64,000 nucleotides of DNA from Cryptomeria japonica (Eukaryota; Streptophyta; Pinopsida; Cupressales; Cupressaceae). The notes under the pieces were generated by a model. The model worked only from the letters and a program-made list of their open reading frames with translations. It had not been told where the DNA came from and did not search any database. Location: positions 722,825,649-722,889,648 of the forward strand of contig NC_081413.1 of the NCBI RefSeq assembly GCF_030272615.1. The letters run 5' to 3'. The position numbers and the translations under genes were made by a program. This document shows positions 44,632-54,233 of the stretch, piece by piece. Each line of letters starts with the position of its first letter. Position 1 is the stretch's first letter.

Positions 44632-45900
44632 CTGCAGGACTTCATTATTTCAAGGGTTCTTACCTTTTGCTTCTTGCAAACTGTAATTTTTTGAGTTCTC
44701 TCTGCAGAAAGGAAGGAGTTTGTAACCAGTTTTCAGAAGAGTTTTGATAAGCTTTTAACACCTTTTGACAGTAATACATATTTTGCTTTCTCAAATTTCT
44801 TGTTTTTGTGTGCTTAGTACTAATGCAGTTTCAAGTGATGTCTTTTATCCTTGTGATTGTGTTGCTGTTAGCACCTTTATGCAGGAGTTTTTCTAATCAG
44901 TTGCAGGTCATAGGTTGTGCAAGTTGTAAGAGTAACCTCAGTTTGTGAGAAAACATCTTTTCTCTTGCTGAGATTATAATTTTTACAGCCTTCTTATGAA
45001 GTGTTGATGCAGAGGTTATGAACTTTCTGATTTATGCTAGGTTTCCTTTTATTACTGGTTACTTTGTGTGTTAATCAGTTTGTCCAGGTTTTCTGGTATT
45101 CATTTTGGTGTATCACCTGATAGATAGTAGTTTCATTGTTATGTTCTCCTTCTCTTTTCTCAGCAAAATTGTTAGGTTTAGGTGAATGCCAGTTAGAAAG
45201 AACCAGCTTGCTCTGGAGGTCCACTTCAGTTTTAGGTTACCCACAACCTAAAGTGTTCCCATGTTTCAATAGGTAGCTGAAGTTCACAGCTTTAGCAAGG
45301 GTGTAGGCTTCATTGATAACAGTAACTATTTTTGCACTTCCGCAACTGTAAGATTGGCTTTTGGCCTTATGATTAATTGAAAATCACCATTCTTGCCCCC
45401 TAACCTATATATGTTGTGTATGCTTTCTTACCTTCATTTGAGGTGTGTGCCTTGTGGCGTTTCTCTCCATATATGCTGTGTTACCTTGTTTTCTGAGTGA
45501 CTTGTGGGAATCCTTCTCCCCTCTTGACACTTAGCAAACCCTAACCTCCATACATGCGTTTGGGTCACTTATGCAATTGAAGTTGTGCATCTCTTGGGTT
45601 TTTCAGTTGGTTCCTTGTGCCATTTCGGTAGGGAGAGAAACAATCTCTTATCTTGGTGCATCACCTCTTTTATTTCAAGCATTCTCTCTTCCTTTTACCT
45701 CTGCAAATTGTTAGGATAGGCTTAGGAGTAAGTTTTGAAGTGTTGAGTTGGTTCAACACCTGCATCGGATTGAGAAGGAAGCCGGCCTTCTCCGGAGATT
45801 CAACCCCCTTGCGCAAGGTCCCACACTTCGGGGTTGTTTCCATGTTTCACAAGGTTGTTGAGTTGATAGCTCAGCAAGGGTGCTAGCTTTTGTGATAACA

Positions 45901-47177
45901 TATACCTTTGTAACCTGCCGGAATCAGGCACAGATCTCAAACAGGGGGTTTGAAAGATTTTCATGAAAGCTTCCCCTAAGGCTAGATGCCTTAGCTTAGT
46001 TGTCGGATGAGGTTCTAGAACCGGAATCAGGTACAGACCCATTTCTTGTCTCAGAATCACTCTTCTTGACCCATTTCTTCTTGTACTGCTCTTTGATTTC
46101 TTCAACCTTTTCTTTGCCCTTATCATCAAATTTGTTCTTGTTTGTCGGAGCATTCTTCACATTCTTGCTTCTACAGTATTTTGCAATGTGACCGGGTTTA
46201 TTGAAAGCATAGAAAATAATGTTGTTTCTTTGATTAGGCCTAAAATTATTTAGATTCCCTTTGATTTGCATTGGTTAGCAATATGTCCAAATTTTCCATA
46301 AGCATAGCATCTTACATTTCTCCTATTTACCATATTTCTGCATTCAACTGACTTATGACCATATTTATTGTAATTGAAACATTGATCAGTGAATGATGAA
46401 TTATGTTGATTTGCTCTATTTCTGCATTGACTTGCGATATGACCAAATTTATTGCAAACAAAGCATTTACCATTGAATTTATAAGCATTAGGTTGTCTTA
46501 CCGAAGATCTCTTGTTCTTCTGCTGATTGCTTTGACCAGATCTGGAGTTTTCTCCTTTCTCAAATCCAAGTCCTCCCATATCACCTTTATTCTTCTGACT
46601 TTGTAGCATTTCATCCAACTTAGCTGAGCTAGCATTGAATTTTTTTTTGTATTCATTAGCAGTGGTAAGTTCATCTCTCAGAATTATGATCTGTGTTTCA
46701 GCTCTTGCTCATTATTTTTGGATTGCATCAATTCAAGCTTCAACAGGTCATTTTCATGATTTAGTTTGCAACATTCATCAGATCTATCCTTTAGTGACTG
46801 AGTCAAGCTTTCCTCATTCTTCTTCCGATCTTCAATCTGCTTTGTCAGTTTCATCACAATGGTTTCCATCTCATTCTTCTGAAGTGCATTAACTCTTGCA
46901 AGTCTGTCACATTCTTCTGTTTTTTCTTTCAAGGCTTCTTCATCAAAAAGCTGATCAACAAGCTCTTTTCTCTTTTCCTTGGATTTATTCAGTTGCTCCT
47001 TCAATGTCTGAATGAAGTTTTCAGCATCTTTGAGTTTTGTTTTCAATTCCTGGACTTTGGCTTTGGACTGATCAAGATAATCAAGTGCAACGAGCAGCTA
47101 TTGTCTAAGACCACTGGAATCCATTAAGACACCTTCCCAGATCTCCCTCAAGCTGTTAGGCTCCTTCCGAGGAACTA
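45901..47177 (-). pseudogene. Element F gag with coiled coil and decayed zinc knuckles
   Basis: The minus strand gives a coiled-coil segment (47046-46684: KLKDAENFIQTLKEQLNKSK and heptads of Leu/Glu/Lys), then a basic linker and four knuckle motifs: CFVCNKFGHIASQC intact; CFNYNKYGHKSVEC and CYAYGKFGHIANQC with the second Cys now Tyr; and FYAFNKPGHIAKYC with both front Cys lost. Cys-to-Tyr is a single G-to-A, that is C-to-T on the other strand. The tail is Lys/Glu-rich. It would package RNA. The D insertion at 45900 lies just after it; 45901-45905 is D's TATAC duplication. Confidence 0.8.
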
Positions 47178-47190
47178 GGCTCTGATACCA
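47178..47190 (-). other. Element F primer binding site (perfect initiator Met type)
   Basis: The minus strand reads TGGTATCAGAGCC two bases after the LTR edge. This is the exact complement of the initiator Met tRNA 3' end used by most plant copia elements. Confidence 0.95.
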
Positions 47191-47192
47191 AT

Positions 47193-48346
47193 TGTTGGAA
47201 TCAAGGTAACACTAAGAGGGGGGTGAATCAGTGTTAAGAAAATTTAACTCTAATTAATAATCTGATCTATCAACCACTTTATGCAAATGAAGAAAAGTAA
47301 GTGCATAAATACAAAGACAAGAACAACAACACCATAACCCCAAGATTTTTACGTGGAAACCCGGTTAAGGGAAAAAACGGTGATGGGATTGAGACCCACA
47401 ATATTATAACTTTGATTAGGAGTATAATAATATTACAGAGGGGAATGCACATGCATTCAGGCACACTGCCTAGAGCTCACTGCTCAATTACAAAGAAAGG
47501 GCTACAACCCTGGAGGACTCACTGTCCTACAAAAGATTACAAATAATAACCGATTGAATGAACTGATGGATAGCATCTACAAATGCCAAAATGCAGTTCC
47601 GGTTAAGCACAAATAGTCCTCTGCCTTTGTTCTAACACATTGCTTTGTTGTGCTCTTCTCTGCCACATACCAGAGCACAAATCTCTCAACCACGCAAGTG
47701 AAATTGCGCACAATCGCTCATACATGCTTCCTACATCATCACTCACTTCCCAAATGATCATATCAATCTGACTAATATATCCGCATCATCAAATTAAGTC
47801 AATTCCATGTCGGCCTAAAAACCGCATAACATGCAACATGAAACGTGTTACCCAAGTCGCGGCTCAATCCGATCCAAAAACAACTAAGTGGACCAAAACA
47901 AGATGTCCACATGCTTCCCATATGTCGGCTCATCAACCTCGAACACACAAACAACCATCAAAATTACTCCACACAATCCGCACTACCAATCTTCACACGC
48001 TACTGCACCAAAATGCTGTTATACCAAAAAAAGGTCTACCGGATTTCCTAACCAACACCAAACTTAACACCGGAGGCCATAAACCTAGAATAATGTAAAT
48101 TGCATATGCACAATACATCTCCCAAATCTGCAAGGCAAAATACTCAACCGAAATAATCTGCTAACCACTAAACTGCACATTTTGTCGGATACACTGTTCT
48201 TCTTATCGGACCTCACTGGACCTCAATCAATCTTCCGGAATGAAGTAATCATGAGCTGCGGATTGGATATCTGACTCACCAGTCGCTAGTTGCTAGTTGC
48301 CATCAATGACAACATCTGATCATCAATGTAGTGTCTCATGCCAACA
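47193..48346 (-). mobile_element. Element F 5' LTR
   Basis: The 1,154-bp LTR is bounded by TGTTGG (47193) and CCAACA (48346), a perfect 6-bp inverted end. It matches 10573-11581 over its right ~1,020 bp. The flank after 48346 is AAAGT. The other copy's edge is lost, so a target duplication cannot be checked. Confidence 0.9.
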
Positions 48347-49331
48347 AAAGTTCCATGTACCTAACCTTAATTTCTATTGGTGCACATTAAAGGATGGACA
48401 TGTGTCCAATTCAATGTAATTATCTTATTGGCCAAGAAGTAGTTTGTTGTACAAACCCGTAATTAGGGTTTCATTGTTAAATGTCGGCCATTGATCTTGA
48501 ATTGATATGGGTTGTTGAATTGTATTGGGGTATCTATAAAAGGCCTAGCCTTTTCATTTGTAAGGGTTAATAGTTGTTAGATAGCAATTAGCAATGGAGT
48601 AGGAGGAGGAAGCTTGAAATTGTTGCCAAGTTATGTTGAAATCAATTCAATGCTTTCATTGAAGTTATGGTGGATTTATGTGTCATGTGTCTAGACTTTC
48701 CATGGTTCCTCGTTACGTCTCAAGATTAATTAAAGTTCATGGATTATGGTGGATGCTTATGAAGATATTGTGATGAATTCCTTGGTTCATACTTTTTGTG
48801 GTTTGTTGATTGTAAGCTGCAATGTAAAGTTAGCCTAAGCCTAATCATTGTGCTAAGTTCAATTGTGGATACTTGTTCAAGTTGCGCCACATTGGGTATT
48901 TGAGTGATGTATTTGTAGTATGAAAATATTCCATTTCCATCGAAGATTGCATCAAGTTTTTGTAGTTGTTGTCATCATGACAAAGCAAGGTTTGATTTGA
49001 GGGAACATGTCTATCTAAGTATCATCCATTGTCATCATTGTTCTTAGGATTAGATTAGACCTCTAAACCCTTATCTCTTTTATCTTTATTTTTTCAAGTA
49101 GTTAGTAAGATCCCACATTCGAGCAGGAGTTCTTAAGCGTAAGTTCCCTTGTGATTCCAGCAATATCACATGAATCTCACCGAGTCTATCTCAAGCATTA
49201 AGTCGCATTGTAAAGCTTGGAGTCATCTTATTTGGTCACATTGTATAGCATATGAGGTTTCTTTTTTCAAGAGATGATAGAATACTTAATATTTTATTCT
49301 ATGTTCGAAGTGTCCTTAAAACACATCAACA
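48347..49331 (+). mobile_element. Orphan LTR fragment related to 24433-25477
   Basis: Shared landmarks with the tract before B's gag are, in order: ACAAACCCGTAATTAGGGTT; a TATA box (TCTATAAAAGGCC, 48535); GAAATCAATTCAATG; TTGAAGTTATGGTGG; TTAGGATTAGATTAGACCTC; TTAGTAAGA; TTGGAGTCATC; TATTTTATTCTATG; and the edge ACACATCAACA. Homology stops at 49331. Its 5' part is missing at the F junction, so F may have inserted into this LTR. Confidence 0.75.
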
Positions 49332-50639
49332 AGACCTAATTAATAAATAATTAGATAATTGTCCCAATTACTCCAACATGTTTTGTCTTTTAATTAGTGC
49401 ACAATGTCTAATTCAAGCTTATATTTTTCTTATCGTGTTCCCTATCTTCTATGCCCATTAGCTCATCAAGAGTGTCCATTTATGAAATTGTTATTTGACC
49501 ATGAAGATAGCCACCAAAGATCAAGAGTAAGGTCCCGTGAAGGGGGGCTTCCTAAATAAATTCAGTAGGTACTCTTGAGACTTTTTTGGAATATTTTAGA
49601 ACTGGTGGTCCCATGAATTTGTTGTGCCGTTCAGGTTAAAAGTTTAAGCTCCAAAATTCAGGGGAGTTGGTGGTCTTGTGAAGAATTCTGTGAGTACAAA
49701 ATTAATAAATAAACATCATTCTATTTCTATTTCTTTTCTAACAAGAATCTAAAATATTAGCTAGTTGACAAGTGGTAGAAAAAATTACTAAGTTGGTGAG
49801 GCAATTTCTAGCCTTAACCCAATTTCACCAGCCAAAATATGCAGTCCTAAAAAGTAGGGGCTTCTATATTTCAAAAAAAGTTTCCAAATAAAATCCTGGA
49901 GCATAATTTTCCTGTTTCATGGTACCTTCTGCTCCATAAAAATGGATCCCAAATTCCTCCTATAGGACCTTAACTTGAGAGAGCTAAAAGCAAGCACAAA
50001 AAGAAGATCAATATAAAAGAATAATGTTATTCTATTCAAAGATGCAATATGCAAAAGAGAACAATAATTTGTATACAATACATGTTAGCTGAGTATATAT
50101 AGTCTAGGTGAGAGGATGTGACAAATCCAACAAATAGAAAGGTAGCTCCAAAATAAGAAAGAGTAAATCTTATGAAAGATGTTGACACTTCATGCCACCC
50201 ACATTATTACCCATTTTATCAACCTAAGAAAACAAAATAAAAAATATAGAGAAAATCTTTGAAAACAAAATAAAAACCTATACCAACAAAAATGTTATCC
50301 TTAAAATAATCAAAGATGTAGCAATAATTTTCTTTTTCCATTAATAAACCTACCCTTCTTTGTTCTATGAAATTTCTGGGACAAAAAGGCAAAGAAAGAA
50401 AACGAATAATCCTCGTACATATATCTAAACATTGAGTTTAGAAATTCTCTATAATTATCTCTAAGTTTGAACATGGTGAAATGAATGTGGCCAAGTTGTT
50501 TGGATTTTAAGGGATTAAGAGAGTATGGAGAGCAGTTGACATAATTAAGGGAGGTTAATTCTCACATTGTTAAGGGAAGGACATTTTTGAATGGAAGGCA
50601 TTCATATTCAATTTTATGTGTCACATCTTTCACACGAAG
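49332..50639. other. AT-rich noncoding stretch
   Basis: I see no supported gene, repeat array or element edge here. The sequence is AT-rich with short A/T runs. Confidence 0.4.
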
Positions 50640-51149
50640 GTGTTTTTGCTTTTAGTTTAACGGCCGGCTTCACCATGGAGGTTGTGAACATTATTCCTTA
50701 TTTTAGAAAAAAATCATATTGTTTCTAAGCTGGCAACATTCTGTTGTCCTCATTTTTGTTTTCAAAAATGAAGGACCATTACATGAAATTTTTGTGAAAA
50801 AATGAAAAAATTTACTCTATGGCACGCTTCCCGAGGCAGAATTTCGACTAATCCTTGGACTGGCTTAATCCTCAGTCCATCCTCGAACTACGTTTCGAAT
50901 TTCGTCAAATTCTGGGTTCGTTTGCTATGTCTTTCCTTCAATCGGGTTTTAAAACCCCAACTGCAGGTGGAAAATTTTCTTCAAACTGCAAGTTTTAATG
51001 ATATTCATTGTTTTGGTCTTTGTAGGGGAATTTTTGACCAATTACATGTGCACTTTTATTTCAAATATGTTACTTGTAATTTATTTTAAATTTCCCCTTT
51101 GTTGTTTTTATCTTTTTATTGTTTTTTGGTCATTTTTAGTTAAAATAGG

Positions 51150-51660
51150 GATTTTTTTGGCTCAATTGCAAGTAAACTTGCAGTTTGGTCAAAAAACCCC
51201 TACTTTAATGGTTTTCACATGTAATAGGGATTTTAAATCCCCATTACATATGTGCAAGTAAACTTGCAGTTTGGTGAAAAAACCCCTACTTTAATGGTTT
51301 TTGCATGTAATAGGGATTTCAAATCCCCATTACATATGTGCAAGCAAGTATAACTTGTTGTAGGGATTTTATTTCCCATTTACAAGTATTTAAAACTTGC
51401 AGTTTGCTCCAAAAAAACCCGATTTTGCCTTGTAAGTGAAAAAGTGACAATTTAAAACTTGCACTTTGGTCCAAAAAACCCGATTTTGCTCATAAAGTGC
51501 ATTTTTGACATTTTAAACTTGCTATTTGGCCAAAAAATCCCGATTTGGCCTAACATGTTGAAAAAGTGAAATTTTAAACTTGTCATATCCTCCAAAAAAC
51601 CCGATTTTCATTGTTTCATACATTTTAAACTTGCTATTTGTTCCAAAAAACCCGAATTGC
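51150..51660. repeat. Degenerate tandem repeat with GGGATTT/AAATCCC hairpins
   Basis: Units share AACTTGCAGTTTGGTCC then AAAAAACCCGATTTTG, repeated about seven times at 55-90 bp. Two 86-bp-spaced copies carry long hairpins: TGTAATAGGGATTT (51220-51233) with AAATCCCCATTACA (51235-51248), and the same pair at 51306-51319 and 51321-51334, 13 of 14 bases paired. A third, 17-bp-armed hairpin of the same kind is at 52276-52310. Confidence 0.8.
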
Positions 51661-53417
51661 AAGGAAAAACATGTTTTTTGAAGATTTTTAGCAAATTTTT
51701 GTGGAGATTTTTTGGGAGATAGAAGGCGTTTTGGATTCCTCCCTATTTTTATGCATTTTTAAACACCTTTCATGCCACATGGAGGTTAAGATTGCTGGTT
51801 TTTAGCTTTATAACAGCAAACATGTTTTTGCTAAAAAACCACGTTTTTCTTCATTAAAAATGCCACGAATCAGCAATGTTATGAATCGTTTTGGCTTGGT
51901 ATGCTAAGGTATTGAGGTTAGAAAGAGTCTTGGCCATTTTCCATGCCATTTCTCATGCATTTGCTGCCACGTTTTTCAGTTTTGGGCATTTTTTCAAAAA
52001 CGTGGCTAGGGTTTTGGAATACGGTTAGTTTCTTTTTAAGAGATATTCTTCTTTATTTCAAAGATTGATCATCTTTTGGAGAGGCATTTTTAGATTGGAA
52101 CAAGGTAAGATTTATTTTCTTCTTGTTTCTTTTTTCTTGTTTTCTTGTTTTTTTCTTTCTAGTTGTAAATTTGTAAATGGTTGGTTCTTCCCCAAAAATC
52201 AGATTTTGTGAGAGAGATTTTCCCTTTTGTAAAGCAATTTTAGAATTGCATTGTTCTTCCCCATTTTCCCTCTTTACTTGTATTCGGGATTTTAAATTCC
52301 GATTACAAGTTGGATGAAAATCATTGTTCTTCCCTTACGGATAAAAGATTTAACCATCTTTTTTTTTTGAAATCTGGGTTGCAAGTTGAAAGTTCTTCCC
52401 ATTTTTGCATTGGCAAAGTTCCAAGTGATCTTCTTGAAATTCATTTTTACCTATCCGCTTCCAATTCCCTCATCCGTACATACCAATTCATCCACTCATT
52501 TCACACCTTCATTCATTTTCCCCATTTAAAGTCTACTTGCAGTCAGCCATCCAGAACCCGAAATTGGTCCAAAATGTACTCAAAAAACACTTGAAAATGA
52601 GTTTTAAAGGTCCAATTACAAGTGCAAACTTGTAGTTACCCATTACAAATATGAAGTTGCATGTTTGTTCCCACATTTGCAAGTTAATGCTCTTGTTTTC
52701 CCCACACATGTAATGCAACTTCCAAAACCCGAAATTCACTGGTGAGCCCGTTTTTGCATCAATTTCTCTCTTCCCTTGTCAGTCCGGTTTGCACACACGA
52801 TCTACCAAATCAATGGATTAAGGCATGGGCCTTATTTTGCAAGCAAATTTCAAGAATGAAGGATGATACAAAGAAGAAATACAACAACAATTCATGGTTG
52901 AGAGCATAAAATGCTTTCAAGACAAAGATGGTCATGACATGAAAAGAGGAAGGCAGCCCGTTCCCTCTTGAAAAGCTAGTACTACCCCAAGCAAGAAGAC
53001 AAGGATGCAAGTTCCCGTTCCGGTTCAAGATGTCTTTACCAATCTAGAATACTTCAAGTTCTAGCATCCTGAAGCGACATGAAGATCATCACAGACAAAG
53101 AATGATGCAATTAGAGTCGTGTCTTAAGACACATGGAATAATTTTAGTTATGCATTTGTAATTTTGTTTTGACAAGTTACATGTAAAAATATTTTTTGTA
53201 AAATGCAAGTTACACATTACTTGCACTTTTGTAATTACATGTAAGACAACTACAAGTTGTGTCCGATTAGGACTGTAGTTGGAATAAGTCTTAGTTAGTT
53301 GGAGTAACTCTTAGTTAGTTAATGAAGTCTCAGTTAGTTATTGAATGAGTCTTGGTGGTTGAGAGAATCTCTCAAGTTAGTTAGGATCCTCCCACCTTTT
53401 TCTCAAGGCTCCTCTTC

Positions 53418-53425
53418 TATAAATA
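53418..53425 (+). promoter_or_regulatory. TATA box of candidate LTR H
   Basis: CCTCTTCTATAAATACTGGA is followed by GGAGTTTATTGTAATTTTT, similar in layout to the TATA region at 746-751 (minus). Confidence 0.6.
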
Positions 53426-53495
53426 CTGGAGGAGTTTATTGTAATTTTTATCTTTTTGAAAGCAAGCAAAAACTCTGCCAAATTTACAGCAAGAA

Positions 53496-53960
53496 GTCTT
53501 TGAGCTTATGTATGTGAATTGAAGGTTTTGAAGAATAAGAAAGAAGGATTATTCAAGTTTTGAGTCTTTGAACTACATGTTTGAGTTTGAATCTTTTTAT
53601 TTCTTCTATGCAAAGTGTTTCTAAAGGAGCTTAGTCCAATCTGATTTGAAGTCTTTGAGCTGCAAGTAGAGAAGATTAATTAAAATAGGAAAATCTCTAG
53701 AAGGAGCAGCAAGTCTTTGAGCTTGCGTCTATTCTTGAGGAAAATTACTGTTTGATAAGAAATAGCAGCAAGTCTTTGAGCTTGTATTAGTTCTTGTCTT
53801 TGTGTTAAAAGAATAAATTATTCCAGTCTTTGAGCTGTTATCTTTTATCCATTGTAAAAATTTAGTCTAGCAAAGGGTAGATAGGACTTCCAATAGTCAA
53901 GTCTTTGAGCTTGATATTGCTGTCTCGTCCCGAAGGAAGTGACGGAAGTCTTTGCGCTTT
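53496..53960 (+). repeat. Eight spaced copies of GTCTTTGAGCTTG
   Basis: The motif starts at 53496, 53564, 53651, 53713, 53772, 53826, 53901 and 53948 (with GAACT or GCGCT variants). Intervals are 47-87 bp and the sequences between copies differ. It lies downstream of the TATA box, so it would be transcribed. Confidence 0.8.
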
Positions 53961-54233
53961 TAGGAAACTTCATTTTCTTTCTCTCATTTCACTTGAAAGT
54001 AGTTACTGCCGTTCATTTTCAATCGCTATCCTTTTCTGTGAAGAGAAAAGGATATTGTCTTTCTTGAAAAAAGAAGGAAGACTGCTGTCCCATCCTGTTT
54101 TTATTTCAGTTTTAGTTAGATAGGGGGAGCCTTCCCTTAATTAGGAGAGTTTTTACTCGTGTGCTGTGGTTGAAACCACAATTTTGTATATTTCCCCCAA
54201 GTGTACAAAATTTTCAACCAACACATTCGAAGA

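Larger units (their letters stand above)
39813..45321 (+). mobile_element. Element E: 5.5 kb TG...CA noncoding insertion
   Basis: It starts TGTTACCTATTTTTCGC and ends ATTGATAACA, with GTAAC duplicated at 39808-39812 and 45322-45326. The ends are an imperfect inverted repeat (TGTTACC and GATAACA). The last 30 bases (AGCAAGGGTGTAGGCTTC...) resemble D's LTR end, so it is LTR-derived. I find no gag or pol, no second internal LTR edge and no primer site. A TATA-like box near 44625 followed by ~700 bp fits a plus-oriented giant solo LTR. A large noncoding LTR derivative is the alternative. No ORF in it looks real. Confidence 0.8.
16000..45900 (+). mobile_element. Ty3/gypsy-class element D with nested insertions
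   Basis: The left LTR starts TGTTGCCATTTTATGACACC at 16000 and ends GATAACA at 17562. The right LTR starts TGTTGTCATTTTATGACACC at 38705 and ends GATAACA at 45900. TATAC precedes the left edge (15995-15999) and follows the right edge (45901-45905), a 5-bp target duplication. The block holds the hairpin array, the 1,071-codon ORF, gag-pol element B, element C and element E. Removing C and E leaves about 17.2 kb. Whether B's gag-pol is D's own or a rearranged guest is unresolved, because B shows its own LTR ends inside D. Confidence 0.85.
38705..45900 (+). mobile_element. Element D 3' LTR, split by element E
   Basis: 38705-39812 and 45322-45900 together match the 5' LTR (16000-17562), including the palindrome array, TATA box and end GATAACA. 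The split point is GATTGTAAC, with GTAAC repeated on the far side. No polypurine tract is evident directly before 38705. Confidence 0.9.
10573..48346 (-). mobile_element. Ty1/copia-like element F, nested host of element D
   Basis: The 5' LTR (47193-48346) and the 3' LTR copy (10573-11581) are homologous and in the same minus orientation. A perfect initiator-Met-type primer site abuts the 5' LTR, and the polypurine tract AAAGGGGGAGAT abuts the 3' LTR. Removing the insertion at 16000-45900 joins F's gag (right) to a long second ORF (left), about 5.7 kb of internal DNA in all. No protease, integrase or RT of F's own is seen, so it is a deletion derivative or a non-autonomous form. The outer ~130 bp of the 3' LTR is missing. 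Confidence 0.8.
50640..54224 (+). mobile_element. Candidate giant LTR H
   Basis: The tract has the layout of the other giant LTRs: periodic hairpin repeats (51150-51660 and 52276), a long noncoding stretch, a TATA box (53418) and a region rich in a repeated GTCTTTGAGCTTG motif. Its 5' edge is uncertain and placed by eye. The 3' part is cut by, or abuts, the retroposon-like insertion at 54234. No gag or pol follows, so it would be solo or truncated. Confidence 0.45.
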
